Counted from the first letter of the stretch, positions 5,949 to 15,189 are shown. The stretch is 64,000 nucleotides of DNA from Nonomuraea thailandensis (GCF_024172165.1 NZ_JAMZEB010000002.1:8530501-8594500); one strand, 5' to 3'. Notes: generated by a model not told the origin, from the sequence alone. Translations and numbers: made by a program.

Positions 5949-8776
5949 TACCCCAGCAGCCCCAGCCGGCGGGCGGCGGCCGCCGCCTGGGTGCGGGTGG
6001 AGACGTCGAGCTTGCCGAGGATGTTGGACACGTGCACGCTCACCGTCTTCTGCGCGATGAACAGCCGCTCCGCGATCTCCCGGTTGGTCAGCCCCTCCGC
6101 CACCAGCCGCAGCACCTCGACCTCCCGCGCCGTCAGCCCGCCGTCGCCCTGACCGCCGGGGCCGGCGGCACCGCCGAAGCGGGCCCGGCGGCCGAAGTCG
6201 AGCAGCGCGTTCTCCAGGGGCGCGGCGCGCAGCTTGCCCGCCGCCTCCCTGGCCAGCTCCCACTCCGTCTGGGCCGCGTCCCGCTCGCCCGCGGCCAGGA
6301 GCGCCTCGGCCAGGCGCCACCGGGCCCGCGCGGCCTCGTACACGAACCCGAACTCGAACGCCTCCACCACCCTGCGCCACGACGCCACGTCGAGCCGCCC
6401 GTGCACGCGGTGCCACTCGGCCTCCACGCGCAGCGCCCACGCCTTCCCCTCGGGCCCGAGGTGACCGCCGTCGCCCGTGGGCCCGGCCTCGACGGCCTGG
6501 CGGGACTGGGCGCGCAGCTCGTCGGCGCCCTCGGTGGTGCCGAGCTCGGCCAGCGCCCACAGCCCGATGGCGGCCATCCGGACGTTGCCGGACTCGCCGT
6601 CCATCTGCCCCGCGAGGACCGCGCGTACGTGGTCGAGCGCGGTGGCGGGATCGCCGTGCCACAGCGCGTGCTCGGCCGCCAGCCCTCTCGACATGTACGA
6701 GGCCAGCGGATCGGACCAGAAGGGCCGCAGCCAGCTCAGCCGCGACTCGACCGCCGGCAGGCCGCGCGCCACCTCGATGAACAGCGCGAACGACGACAGG
6801 ATGGCCTCCGGCACCGTGCCGACCCTGGCGCCGAAGCCGCTCGCCACCGCCTCCGCCTGATCCCACTCCCCGGCCACGTAGTGGATCAGGAAGCGCAGGA
6901 ACCGCAGGTCGGTGCCGTAGGTGCTCCACTTGAGCCCGGTCTCGAACGCCAGGCGGACGCCGTCGTCGGCCACCTCCGCGGCGTGCGCGAGCAGCCCCTG
7001 CTCGTAGTGGATGCGGGCGTGGTGGAAGCGAGCCCGCAGGTCCATGGCCAGGTCGCCGGTGGGCCCGGCCATGGCCGCGTCGACCAGCTCGTGGGCCTGG
7101 TGCAGGTCGCCGCGCAGCTCGACCAGCGTGGCCAGCGTGAGCATGGCGCCCACCTCGGCGTCTCTGACCCCGGCCGCGCGGGCGGTCTCCAGCGCCTTGG
7201 TGGCCCGGGCCTCGACCTCGCGGTGCCGCCGGCCCCACAGCAGCGTGCGGGCGTGGGTGGCCATGGCGCGGGCGAGCGTCACCTGGTCGCCGGCGCTCTC
7301 CACCGCGCGCTCGGCCGCCGCGACCGCGCCCTCCGCGTCGTCCGACTCGTACAGGTAGTAGGCGAGCCGCTCGCTCACCTCGGACGTCTGCGGCAGCACG
7401 CGGAGCTGCACCACGGCGCGGTGCTTGTCGCCGCTGTCGGCGGCCATGACGGCGCTGCGGAAGGCCAGCTCCACGCGGCTCTCCCCGGCCAGCCGCTCGG
7501 CGTCGTCCACCCGGTCCCACAGGCCGAGCGCGCGGTCGTAGTGGCTGTGGGCCTCGGCGGGCGCGCCGACCCGCTCGGCCTGCCTGCCCGCCTCGGCGGA
7601 GGCCGCCAGCGCCCCGGCCAGGTCGTGACCGGCGAGGTGGTGGTGGGCCAGCTCCGCGGGCGAGGTGAGCAGGCGGGCGAAGGCGGCGTGCAGCCTGGTG
7701 CGCTCGCCGGGCAGCAGGTCGGTGTAGACGGCCTCCTGGAGCAGCGCGTGGCGGAAGGCGTAGCCGTGCCCCCGCACCTTGAGCAGCCCGCGCGAGACGA
7801 TCTCCCTGACCGCCTCCTCGAACTCGGCCAGCGGCAGCCCGGCCACCTCGCGCAACAACTCGTCCTCGACGCGGCGACCGGCCACGGCGGCGGCCCGCAG
7901 CACCCGCTGCCCGGCCTCCGACAGCACCTCGACCCTCGACATGAGCAGGCTGGCCAGCCCGTCGGGCAGGCTGTCGCCCTCGGCCATGGCCGCGTACAGC
8001 TCCTCGGCGTAGAAGGGGTTGCCGTCGGCGCGGGAGACGATGAGGCCGAGCCCCTGGGCGTCCACCTCGCCCAGGGTGGCGACGTAGTCGGACATCTCGC
8101 CCGGGTGCAGCGGCCCCAGCTCCACGCTCATCACGGTGGGCAGGCGCTTCAGCTCGGCCAGCACGGACCGCAGCGGGTGGCGGCGGTGCAGGTCGTCGGT
8201 GCGGTAGGTGCCGACGACGCAGACACGCTCGCTCTGCACCATGCGGCTGAGGAAGACCAGCAGGTCGCGGGTGGAGCGGTCGGCCCAGTGCAGATCCTCG
8301 ATCACGAACAGCACCGGCTGCACGTCGGCGAGCAGGCCGAGCAGCGAGCCGAACAGCCGCTGCTGGGTGAGCCCGGCCGAGGGCGCGCTCTCCGTGCCCG
8401 GCAGGAGCTGGCCCAGCATGGGATGGCCGGCGGCCGCCTCGCGCACGGCCGGCTCCGCGCCGCGCAGGGCGTCGGCCAGCGGCAGGTACGGCAGCGCGTC
8501 ACCGAGCTCGGCACACTGCCCGACCAGCACGTTGAACCCGCGCTCGCGGGCCTCGGCGGCCAGCTCGGTGATCAGCCGGGTCTTGCCGATCCCGGCGTCA
8601 CCGCCGACGAGCGCAACCCCCGCCATGCCGTCGCCGGCGGCGGCCAGCACTCGCACCAGCCCTGCCAGCTCCGCGGATCGCCCGACAAGAAGACCGTTCA
8701 CGCCTGAAACTATGCCAGAGCGGACCGACAACCCATTGGTCCGGGAAACCGGCGGGGAATTGGCCCTCTTCGACAT
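5948..8776 (-). CDS. LAL-family LuxR regulator (ATPase-helical-HTH)
   Basis: This is a large ATP-binding regulator of the LuxR family, 942 aa from ATG 8776 or 917 aa from the GTG at 8701, which begins MNGLLVGRSAEL and matches the usual LAL N-terminus better. A STAND-type ATPase occupies the first 350 residues, with Walker A GGDAGIGKTR at about 58-67 and Walker B FVIEDLHWAD. A long helical, TPR-like region rich in Ala, Glu and Arg follows. The last 65 residues are the LuxR DNA-binding domain (TAREVEVLRLVAEGLTNREI). LAL proteins typically activate nearby catabolic or secondary-metabolite genes on sensing a ligand. No target cluster is obvious next to it. It is divergent from the LysE gene with a 27-bp gap. 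Confidence 0.9.
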   Translation of the reverse strand: MSKRANSPPVSRTNGLSVRSGIVSGVNGLLVGRSAELAGLVRVLAAAGDGMAGVALVGGDAGIGKTRLITELAAEARERGFNVLVGQCAELGDALPYLPLADALRGAEPAVREAAAGHPMLGQLLPGTESAPSAGLTQQRLFGSLLGLLADVQPVLFVIEDLHWADRSTRDLLVFLSRMVQSERVCVVGTYRTDDLHRRHPLRSVLAELKRLPTVMSVELGPLHPGEMSDYVATLGEVDAQGLGLIVSRADGNPFYAEELYAAMAEGDSLPDGLASLLMSRVEVLSEAGQRVLRAAAVAGRRVEDELLREVAGLPLAEFEEAVREIVSRGLLKVRGHGYAFRHALLQEAVYTDLLPGERTRLHAAFARLLTSPAELAHHHLAGHDLAGALAASAEAGRQAERVGAPAEAHSHYDRALGLWDRVDDAERLAGESRVELAFRSAVMAADSGDKHRAVVQLRVLPQTSEVSERLAYYLYESDDAEGAVAAAERAVESAGDQVTLARAMATHARTLLWGRRHREVEARATKALETARAAGVRDAEVGAMLTLATLVELRGDLHQAHELVDAAMAGPTGDLAMDLRARFHHARIHYEQGLLAHAAEVADDGVRLAFETGLKWSTYGTDLRFLRFLIHYVAGEWDQAEAVASGFGARVGTVPEAILSSFALFIEVARGLPAVESRLSWLRPFWSDPLASYMSRGLAAEHALWHGDPATALDHVRAVLAGQMDGESGNVRMAAIGLWALAELGTTEGADELRAQSRQAVEAGPTGDGGHLGPEGKAWALRVEAEWHRVHGRLDVASWRRVVEAFEFGFVYEAARARWRLAEALLAAGERDAAQTEWELAREAAGKLRAAPLENALLDFGRRARFGGAAGPGGQGDGGLTAREVEVLRLVAEGLTNREIAERLFIAQKTVSVHVSNILGKLDVSTRTQAAAAARRLGLLG

Positions 8777-8803
8777 ACCAAGACCATCCTACGCTGCTCT
8801 TTC

Positions 8804-9418
8804 GTGATATCTCCCGCCACGTTCGCGCTCTTCCTCACAACCTCGGCCTTGCTCGTCGTCATCCCGGGGCCGAACCACCTCTACATCACCGCCAGAGGGC
8901 TCTCCCAGGGCAGGGTGGCGGGCCTCGTCAGCGCGCTCGGCGTCGAGATCGGGACGCTGGTGCACATCGCGGCCGCCGCCGCGGGCCTGTCGTACGTGAT
9001 CGCCCGGTCCGCCACGCTCTACACGGTGATCAAGTGGGCCGGCGTCGCCTACCTCGTGTACCTGGGGATCCGCGCGTTCACCGGCAGGCAGGGCGCGGCG
9101 GGGCGGCCGGAGCCGCAGCCGCTGCGCAAGGTGTTCCTCGAAGGCGTGCTGGTCAACGTGTTCAACCCCAAGACCCTGCTGTTCTTCCTGGCGCTCCTGC
9201 CGCAGTTCGTGCGCCCGGAGTCGGGCTCGCCGGCGCTCCAGGTGGTGGTGTTCGGCTGCACGCTGCTGCTCCTGGGGCTGATCTCCGACATCGTGTACGC
9301 GCTCACCGCCGGCGCCCTGGGCCGCCGCCTCGACCGCGCGGCCAGGAGCCTCCGGTACGTGAGCGGCGTCGTCTATCTCGGGCTCGGCGTGTTCACGGCG
9401 TTCACCGGGAGACAATGA
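8804..9418 (+). CDS. LysE/RhtB-family amino-acid exporter
   Basis: This 204-aa polytopic membrane protein starts at GTG 8804. The N-terminus has the family pattern FLTTSALLVVIPGPNHLYIT, followed by TARGLSQGRVAGLVSALGVE and the later motif VNVFNPKTLLFFLALLPQF, which are conserved in LysE/RhtB exporters of amino acids and related metabolites. Five or six helices are apparent. A TACGCT hexamer about ten bases before the GTG could be its -10 element. Its stop overlaps the ATG of a TetR gene (ATGA, 9415-9418), so the exporter and its probable regulator are co-translated. Substrate unknown. Confidence 0.9.
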   Translation: MISPATFALFLTTSALLVVIPGPNHLYITARGLSQGRVAGLVSALGVEIGTLVHIAAAAAGLSYVIARSATLYTVIKWAGVAYLVYLGIRAFTGRQGAAGRPEPQPLRKVFLEGVLVNVFNPKTLLFFLALLPQFVRPESGSPALQVVVFGCTLLLLGLISDIVYALTAGALGRRLDRAARSLRYVSGVVYLGLGVFTAFTGRQ

Positions 9419-9963
9419 GCCGCATGGCGCCGAGGAAGCAGCAGGAGATCTTCGATGCGACGTTGCGGCTGGTCGCCGAGAGGGGCTACGACGGGCTGAC
9501 CGTGGAGGGGGTCGCCGAGCGCTCGGGCGTCAACAAGACGACGATCTACCGGTGGTGGCCGTCGAAGGCGGCGCTGCTGGGGGCGGCGCTGGTCGAGTCC
9601 GACGTGCTCGGCTTCGACAGCCCCGACACGGGGAGCCTGCGCGGCGACCTGGTGGCGCTGGTCGAGGGGGTCAGGCGGCTGCTCACCGAGCCTCCGGGCA
9701 GCGACATCGCGGTGGCCGCGCTCGGCGCCGCCGTACGCCATCCCGAGCTGGACGCGCGGCGCTTCTTCGCCGACCGGTTCGCCAGGGAGCGGGAGATCTT
9801 CGAGCGCGCGGTGGGCAGGGGCGAGCTGAAGGCGTCGGCGGACCCGATGCTGATCGTGGACCTGCTGGCGGGCGCCGTGTGGATGCGGTCGGTCTTCCGC
9901 GGGTTGCGGGTGGACGACGACTTCGCCACCGAGGCGGTCTCGGCTCTTCTCGACGGCATCTAA
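9415..9963 (+). CDS. TetR-family transcriptional regulator
   Basis: This 182-aa repressor starts at ATG 9415 inside the LysE stop codon, although the frame is open much further upstream. The N-terminal helix-turn-helix is clear (GYDGLTVEGVAERSGVNKTT, then IYRWWPSKAALL), with the W-S-K-x-x-L motif typical of the family. The C-terminal ligand domain (residues 60-182) is variable and predicted helical. Coupling to the exporter suggests that it controls export in response to the exported compound. The inverted repeat GACCGT/ACGGTC just after the gene (9969-9987) is a candidate binding site. Confidence 0.9.
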   Translation: MSRMAPRKQQEIFDATLRLVAERGYDGLTVEGVAERSGVNKTTIYRWWPSKAALLGAALVESDVLGFDSPDTGSLRGDLVALVEGVRRLLTEPPGSDIAVAALGAAVRHPELDARRFFADRFAREREIFERAVGRGELKASADPMLIVDLLAGAVWMRSVFRGLRVDDDFATEAVSALLDGI

Positions 9964-9968
9964 TAGCG

Positions 9969-9987
9969 GACCGTTTCTATGACGGTC
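9969..9987. promoter_or_regulatory. Inverted repeat, candidate TetR operator or hairpin
   Basis: GACCGT (9969-9974) and ACGGTC (9982-9987) are exact inverted repeats separated by seven bases. They sit directly after the TetR stop codon and about 100 bp before the secreted hydrolase gene. The 19-bp size fits a TetR dimer site, but a terminator stem is equally possible. Confidence 0.35.
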
Positions 9988-10087
9988 GGCATCGGTAATA
10001 TCACCAGTCATGCTCGTGATCCATTGATCCCGGTTATCCCCTGTGCGAAGGTCGCGGCACCGAGTCGAGCGACCCCCAGGAGGATTC

Positions 10088-10933
10088 ATGAAGCTCGGGC
10101 AGCTCATCCGACGCGTCACCGCGGCCGGGGCCGGGATCGTGATGGCCGGCGCGATCCTGACCGTGCCGGCCGCTCCCGCGCACGCGGCCCCCGGCGGCTC
10201 AGGCCCCTATCCGGCCGACTACGAGACCACCCTGCGCCTGCCCCGCCACACGATCTACCGCCCGGCCACCCTGCCCACGGGAGTGCTCCTGCCCATCGTG
10301 GCCTGGGGCAACGGGGCCTGCCGCGCCGACGGCACCTGGTTCGAGCTCTTCCTGAAGGAGCTGGCCTCCCACGGCTTCCTGGTCATCGCCAACGGACGCC
10401 CCGGGGGCACCGGCTCCACCGACGCCGACATGCTCATCGACGCGATCGACTGGGCCGTCGCCGAGAACAGCCGGCTCGCCAGCAGGCTCCGGGGCCGGAT
10501 CGACACCACGAAGATCGCGGTGATGGGCCAGTCCTGCGGCGGGCTGGAGGCATACGAGGTGTCGGATGATCCGCGCGTCACGACAACTGGTATCTGGAAC
10601 AGCGGCATCATGAGCGCGCTGGACAAGGCCCAGCTCTCCCGCCTGCACGCGCCCATCGGCTACTTCATCGGCGGCCCCAGCGACATCGCCTACCAGAACG
10701 CACTCGACGACTGGAACCGCCTGCCCGCCGGGCTGCCCGCGTTCATGGGCAACCTGGACGTCGGGCACTTCGGCACCTACTCCCAGCCCAACGGCGGCGA
10801 GTTCGGCCGGGTCGGGGCGCTCTGGCTGAAGTGGCAGCTCAAGGGCGACGCCGCGGCCAGGGCCGCGTTCGTGGGCCCGGACTGCGGGCTCTGCTCGGGC
10901 CCCTGGCAGGTCAGGCAGAAGAACCTCTCCTGA
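10088..10933 (+). CDS. Secreted alpha/beta hydrolase
   Basis: This 281-aa protein starts at ATG 10088, seven bases after a strong AGGAGG; an upstream in-frame ATG at 10043 lacks a ribosome-binding site. A Sec signal peptide is clear: a basic start (MKLGQLIRRVTAAGAG), a hydrophobic core and an APAHA cleavage region. The nucleophile elbow is GQSCGG (GxSxG, Ser) and an acid and His follow later (NLDVGHFG carries a candidate His). The fold resembles chlorophyllase/PET-hydrolase-like poly-specific esterases found as exported enzymes in actinomycetes. The C-terminus has two cysteines (DCGLCSG) that could form a disulfide. Substrate is not predictable. Confidence 0.85.
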   Translation: MKLGQLIRRVTAAGAGIVMAGAILTVPAAPAHAAPGGSGPYPADYETTLRLPRHTIYRPATLPTGVLLPIVAWGNGACRADGTWFELFLKELASHGFLVIANGRPGGTGSTDADMLIDAIDWAVAENSRLASRLRGRIDTTKIAVMGQSCGGLEAYEVSDDPRVTTTGIWNSGIMSALDKAQLSRLHAPIGYFIGGPSDIAYQNALDDWNRLPAGLPAFMGNLDVGHFGTYSQPNGGEFGRVGALWLKWQLKGDAAARAAFVGPDCGLCSGPWQVRQKNLS

Positions 10934-10937
10934 GCGG

Positions 10938-12128
10938 CTAGAGCGACAGCGCGGCCGGGATGCGGTCGAGGACGGGGTGCGGCACCAGCCCGTACGCGTA
11001 GAAGTCCACCGCCAGCGCCCCGGCCGCCTTGGCCCCCCGCGCCTTGGCCACCAGCCGGTCGACGGAGTCGCTGTCGGGATGGCCGGGCCGCAGCACGGCC
11101 CGCACCTCGCGGTCCTTGCCCACCGAGCGCAGGTAGGCCCCCACGTCGTCGGCCACCCGCGCCGCGTCACGCGCGTAGGCCAGCACCCCGAACGCGGGCA
11201 CGAGGTCCCCCAGCGCCACCAGGTCCACCCCGAGCTGCCAGGCGTCGTGCGCGGCCAGCCCGGGCGTGGGCAGCCCGTCGGTGTAGCCCTTGACCGCCCC
11301 CGTCGAGTCGATGAACACCAGCTTCGAGCCCTCGTCGGCGACCGCCGAGGCCACCTCCGACACCAGCGTCGTCACCGTCTCGGAGCGGGCGCGGGCGTAG
11401 GCGACGACGTCCGGCCCCGCGTAGGCGGTCAGCGCCGCCCTGGTGACCTCGCCCTGCGCCGGCGGGTCGCCGTCGAAGACGCCGCCCACGATCCGCGCGC
11501 ACTCCTCGCGCGCCACCTCCGCGTTGACGCCCAGGTCGGTGGCCCGGCGCATGCAGTAGTCGCAGAAGCACAGCGCGAACAGGTAGGCGTCCATCGGCCC
11601 GAGCGGCACGAACGAGCGCTGCGGCTTGAGCGGCCTGAAGTGCAGCGACTCGGCCACCACGCTGTCGACCCCGAGCCTGGCCACCGCCCTGGCCAGCGCG
11701 ACGGCGTAGTCACGCACGTCGGGGTGGGCGGGGCACAGGTCGGTGAGCGAGCCGCGGTCGCCGAAGCAGTCGCGCACGGTCACGTCGGGATGTTCGGTGC
11801 CGAGCGTGGCGTTGCGCAGGAAGACGGTCCAGCCGTGCAGCTTCATGGACCGTTTCGCGCACGCCTCGCGGAGCCCGTCGAAGGCGTCCGCGTAGCCGGG
11901 CACGGGAGCCAGCCGGAGCCCGTCGAACAGCTCGGGCGGCGGGGTGAAGTGCGCCCCGTCGTGGCGGATCGTCAGCCGGGACAGCCCGTGCGGGGTGACG
12001 TCGCGGGAGGCGTGGTGCACCGCGCCGACGGTGATGCCGGACACGCCGTAACCGCTGACCCTGTCGAGCACCCGCTCGACGCCCTCGCCGCGCAGGTCCT
12101 CGACGAAGACGTACACCGAACTGTCCAC
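10938..12128 (-). CDS. Unknown protein, TIM-barrel-like, last gene of the D-amino-acid operon
   Basis: This 396-aa protein (GTG start at 12128) belongs to no family I can name with certainty. Alternating hydrophobic strands and helices, a SVYVFVEDLRGEGVERVL opening, and LHGWTVFLRN, VVAESLHF and KLVFIDSTG strand ends look like a (beta/alpha)8 barrel of the putative glycoside-hydrolase type. A cysteine cluster (FCDYC) lies mid-protein, near a Cys-Pro-Ala-His segment, and could bind metal. It follows RidA by nine bases, at the end of a six-gene leftward run that includes a D-aminoacylase and a D-amino-acid PLP enzyme. An enzymatic role in that pathway is therefore likely but unproven. No signal peptide is visible. 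Confidence 0.75.
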   Translation of the reverse strand: MDSSVYVFVEDLRGEGVERVLDRVSGYGVSGITVGAVHHASRDVTPHGLSRLTIRHDGAHFTPPPELFDGLRLAPVPGYADAFDGLREACAKRSMKLHGWTVFLRNATLGTEHPDVTVRDCFGDRGSLTDLCPAHPDVRDYAVALARAVARLGVDSVVAESLHFRPLKPQRSFVPLGPMDAYLFALCFCDYCMRRATDLGVNAEVAREECARIVGGVFDGDPPAQGEVTRAALTAYAGPDVVAYARARSETVTTLVSEVASAVADEGSKLVFIDSTGAVKGYTDGLPTPGLAAHDAWQLGVDLVALGDLVPAFGVLAYARDAARVADDVGAYLRSVGKDREVRAVLRPGHPDSDSVDRLVAKARGAKAAGALAVDFYAYGLVPHPVLDRIPAALSL

Positions 12129-12137
12129 ACGCAGACC

Positions 12138-12518
12138 TTAAGCGCTCTTGTACGCGACGAAGTCGATCTCCACCAGGATGTCCATCAGGTCGGACCCCAC
12201 CGTGGTGCGCACGGGGTAGGGCTGGTTGAAGTACGACTTGTACACCTCGTTGAACGCGGCGAAGTCGCGCTTGAGGTGCTGCAGGTGCACCGTGGCCTTG
12301 ACCACGTCGTCGAAGCCGAGGCCGTGGGCGGCCAGGATGGCGCCGAGGTTCTGCATGGTGCGGTGCGTCTGGGCGGCCACGTCGTCGCCGACGAGCTCGC
12401 CGGTCTGCGGGTCGAGCGGGCCGGCGCCGGAGGTGTAGACGAAGTCGCCCACGACGATTCCCTGCGAGTAGGCGCCGATGGGGGCGGCGCCCTCCGTGGT
12501 CCGGAGCTCCTTTTTCAC
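12138..12518 (-). CDS. RidA-family enamine/imine deaminase
   Basis: This 126-aa protein of the YjgF/YER057c/UK114 (RidA) family starts at GTG 12518 behind AGGGAG. The family pattern is present: PIGAYSQGIVVGDFVYTSG near the start, QTHRTMQNLGAIL in the middle, and VRTTVGSDLMDILVEIDFVA carrying the arginine that holds the substrate carboxylate. RidA hydrolyses reactive 2-aminoacrylate and similar imines released by PLP enzymes. It sits nine bases downstream of a D-serine-dehydratase-like gene, an enzyme type that can release exactly such an intermediate, so its role as a clean-up step is well supported by context. Confidence 0.92.
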   Translation of the reverse strand: MKKELRTTEGAAPIGAYSQGIVVGDFVYTSGAGPLDPQTGELVGDDVAAQTHRTMQNLGAILAAHGLGFDDVVKATVHLQHLKRDFAAFNEVYKSYFNQPYPVRTTVGSDLMDILVEIDFVAYKSA

Positions 12519-12527
12519 TGAATCTCC

Positions 12528-13643
12528 CTAGAAATTCGTGCTTATCGTGCCAACGACACGGTAGTCCCGGTCCACCAGCGGCAGCACGCGCCACTTGTCG
12601 AACGCCGTGCAGGGATGGGAGATGCCGAACGCCAGCAGGTCACCGGGCTTGAGCCCGGTGGCACGGACCACGGTGTGCTGATCCTGCATCTTCACGATCG
12701 TGACGCCGCCGCGGCGCGGGATCGGCAGCCCCTCGTCGTACGGCGCGTCACGCTTGCCCATGCCCACGATGGCCAACCCCGGCTCGGGCACCGACAGCAC
12801 GTGCGCCCACACCTCCAGGGCCGGGCGCAGCTCCCCGTCGATGCGGTTGAACGGCGTGCGCTCGCGGTAGTAACCGTCGTCGTGGGTGACGTAGGCGCCG
12901 CTGCGCAGCAGGATCCTGGCCTGCGTGGCGACCAGCTCGCGGCCGATCACGTCGAACCACTGGCTGCCGCCCACGGTGAGGTAGGGGTTCTTGACGCGGA
13001 CGTGCTCGACGGCCTCCTGCAACGCGGCCAGGTACTTGCGCACCTCGTCGGCCGTGCGCAGCCCGCCCTCGTAACCGGCCACCCCGGCCAGCTCGACGCC
13101 GGGCGTGGCCTGCGCGTACGAGGCCACCTCCAGCAGCGCGCCGAGCGTCCTGCAGCCGGCCCGCCCGCCCTCGTGCCCCAGCTCCACCAGCACCCGGAAC
13201 GGCCGGGAGCCGGCGTGCGCGGCGAGGATGTCGATCCCCGTCGTGGAGTCGGCGAAGCTGAGGAACTCGAAGCCCGGATCCCGCTCCAGCTCGTGCGCGG
13301 CCCAGGTGAGCCCGGCGGGATCGACGACCTGGTTGGCCACCAGGACGCGACCGACCCCGAACGCCCTGACCGCCTCCGCCTGGCGGGGCGTGGCGACCGT
13401 GAGCCCCCACGCGCCGGCCGCGAGCTGCCTCGCGGCGATCTCGGCGGACATGTGCGTCTTGGCATGGGGCGCCAGCTCCATGCCGTGGTCGCGGACGAAG
13501 CCCGCCATCGTCGAGACGTTGTGCTCCAGCGCGTCCCGGTGCACCACCATGGCGGGAAATTCGAGCCCGCCGTCGAAGACCGACTGGCCGAGGATCGCCG
13601 GCACAACACCCCCTCTGATTCCGGCTCCGACCTTATCGCTCAC
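12528..13643 (-). CDS. DSD1-like PLP enzyme (D-serine dehydratase / D-threonine aldolase family)
   Basis: This 371-aa fold-type III PLP enzyme starts at GTG 13643, overlapping the stop of the upstream D-aminoacylase by four bases. The PLP lysine is in LAPHAKTHM (Lys62). An alanine-racemase-like barrel follows, with AGYEGGL and VGGSQWFDV. The C-terminal domain ends with SHPCTAFDKWRVLPLVD, whose His and Cys correspond to the zinc ligands of eukaryotic-type D-serine dehydratase. Family members deaminate D-serine or cleave D-threonine and D-3-hydroxyaspartate. Placed between a D-aminoacylase and RidA, it most likely degrades the free D-amino acid. Exact substrate unknown. Confidence 0.88.
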   Translation of the reverse strand: MSDKVGAGIRGGVVPAILGQSVFDGGLEFPAMVVHRDALEHNVSTMAGFVRDHGMELAPHAKTHMSAEIAARQLAAGAWGLTVATPRQAEAVRAFGVGRVLVANQVVDPAGLTWAAHELERDPGFEFLSFADSTTGIDILAAHAGSRPFRVLVELGHEGGRAGCRTLGALLEVASYAQATPGVELAGVAGYEGGLRTADEVRKYLAALQEAVEHVRVKNPYLTVGGSQWFDVIGRELVATQARILLRSGAYVTHDDGYYRERTPFNRIDGELRPALEVWAHVLSVPEPGLAIVGMGKRDAPYDEGLPIPRRGGVTIVKMQDQHTVVRATGLKPGDLLAFGISHPCTAFDKWRVLPLVDRDYRVVGTISTNF

Positions 13644-15181
13644 GAGGGCCGCAGCGCGCGCCCCGGCGTGGCACCCGTGAGCTCGCCGCCGGCCAGCACG
13701 CGCACGCCGGACACGAGCACGTCGTCGACCCCTTCGGCGAGCGTGCGCGGCGCCGGATAGGTGGCCAGGTCACCCACCGTGGCCGGGTCGAACACCACCA
13801 CGTCGGCGGCGAACCCGCGCCGCAGCAGCCCCCGGTCCGCCAGCCCGAAGCGCCTGGCGGGATGCGCGGCCAGGTGCACCGCGGCCTGCTCCCACGTCCA
13901 GTCGCCCAGCTCCCTGACGTGCCTGCCCAGGAATCTGGCGAACGCGCCGAAGCCGCGCGGGTGCGGGTGGCCGCCCACGTAGATGCCGTCGGAGCCGCCG
14001 GTCTGGGAGGGGTGGCGCAACATCCGGCGTACGGACTCCTCGCCCTGCGGCCCCTCGTCGGGACGGGCGATGACGACCCCGGCCTCCAGCCGCGTCTGCG
14101 CCAGGAGGCGTCGGCAGAACGCGGCCGGCCCGGCCCCCGCCCGCTCGGCCGCGGCCACCATCGTCAGCCCCTCGGCCCACTCCGCGCCGGGCGCGTGCGA
14201 GATCGTCAGCCTCGGCCAGAGCGCGGCCTGGGTCGGCCACCACGCGTCCAGCGCGTCGGAGGCGATCATCTCCAGCGCGGCGTCCGTGTCGGCGCCCGGC
14301 ACCGACGGCGGCAGCGCGACCATCGCCAGGATCGTGTTGCCGCGCAGGTAGGGGTAGGTGTCGAAGGTGAGGTCCACGCCCTTGCCCAGGGCGTCCTCGA
14401 CCAGCGGCAGCAGCACGCCCGCCGGCCCGTGCAGGTGCGAGACGTGCACGGCCGCGCCCGAGCGCTCGGCGATCTCCACCACCTCGGCCATCCCCACGCC
14501 GGCCCGCTCGCCGTAGGAGCGCATGTGGGTGACGTACGGCAGGCCGCCGAGTGGCTCGCACAGGGCGGCCAGCTCCTCGGCGTCGGCATAGCGGCCCGGC
14601 AGGTACTCCAGCCCGGTCGACAGCCCGACCGCGCCCTCGGACAGCCCGCGCTCCACGCGGCGCAGCATGCCCGCCACGTCGTCAGGCCCGGCCCGATCGG
14701 GCGAGGGGCCCATGACGTCGTAGCGGATCGTGCCGTGCGGCAGCAGGTACGCGGTGTTCACCGCCACCGCCCTGTCGTAGCCGGCCAGCAGGCCGGCGAC
14801 CGTCAGCGGCCCGTCCGCCAGGGCCGCCCAGGGGGCGCCGTTGACCGCCGCGAAGTACCGCGAGGCGTAGGCCACGGTCTCGGCGGAGCCGGGCGCGAAC
14901 GACAGCCCGTCCTGCCCCAGCACGAACGTCGTGACCCCCTGCCGCAGCGCCGCCCGCTGCACTCCGGCGTCGAACACGGCCGCGTCGCCGTGCGCGTGGC
15001 AGTCCACGAAGCCCGGCGCCACGAGCCGGCCCGCCGCGTCGATCACCGTGCCCGCCCGCGCGCCGCCGAGCCTGCCGACGGCCGCCACCCGGTCGCCCGA
15101 GATCCCCACGTCCGCCCGGTACGGCGGGGCGCCCGTGCCGTCGAGCACCCGCCCACCGCTGATCACTATGTCGAAGGTCAC
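13640..15181 (-). CDS. N-acyl-D-amino-acid deacylase (D-aminoacylase)
   Basis: This 513-aa amidohydrolase starts at GTG 15181 with AGGA immediately before it. Metal ligands are visible as GFVDCHAHGDAAVF (HxH) near residue 60, CEPLGGLPYVTHMRSYGE and HVSHLHG in the middle, and ISHAPG further on. VIDAAGRLVAPGFVD and a C-terminal RGFAADVVVFDP are typical of the D-aminoacylase/dihydroorotase superfamily. The enzyme removes an acyl group from N-acyl-D-amino acids in the cytoplasm; no signal peptide is seen. It begins eight bases after the histidine-kinase gene and its stop is overlapped by the next gene, so all are probably one transcript. Confidence 0.9.
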   Translation of the reverse strand: MTFDIVISGGRVLDGTGAPPYRADVGISGDRVAAVGRLGGARAGTVIDAAGRLVAPGFVDCHAHGDAAVFDAGVQRAALRQGVTTFVLGQDGLSFAPGSAETVAYASRYFAAVNGAPWAALADGPLTVAGLLAGYDRAVAVNTAYLLPHGTIRYDVMGPSPDRAGPDDVAGMLRRVERGLSEGAVGLSTGLEYLPGRYADAEELAALCEPLGGLPYVTHMRSYGERAGVGMAEVVEIAERSGAAVHVSHLHGPAGVLLPLVEDALGKGVDLTFDTYPYLRGNTILAMVALPPSVPGADTDAALEMIASDALDAWWPTQAALWPRLTISHAPGAEWAEGLTMVAAAERAGAGPAAFCRRLLAQTRLEAGVVIARPDEGPQGEESVRRMLRHPSQTGGSDGIYVGGHPHPRGFGAFARFLGRHVRELGDWTWEQAAVHLAAHPARRFGLADRGLLRRGFAADVVVFDPATVGDLATYPAPRTLAEGVDDVLVSGVRVLAGGELTGATPGRALRPS

Positions 15182-15189
15182 TCCTGGAT

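Noticed and set aside
4828..6060. A 410-residue frame overlapping the binding-protein gene
   Set aside because: It is Arg-rich shadow translation. The overlapping frame has a lipobox signal peptide and a recognised binding-protein fold.
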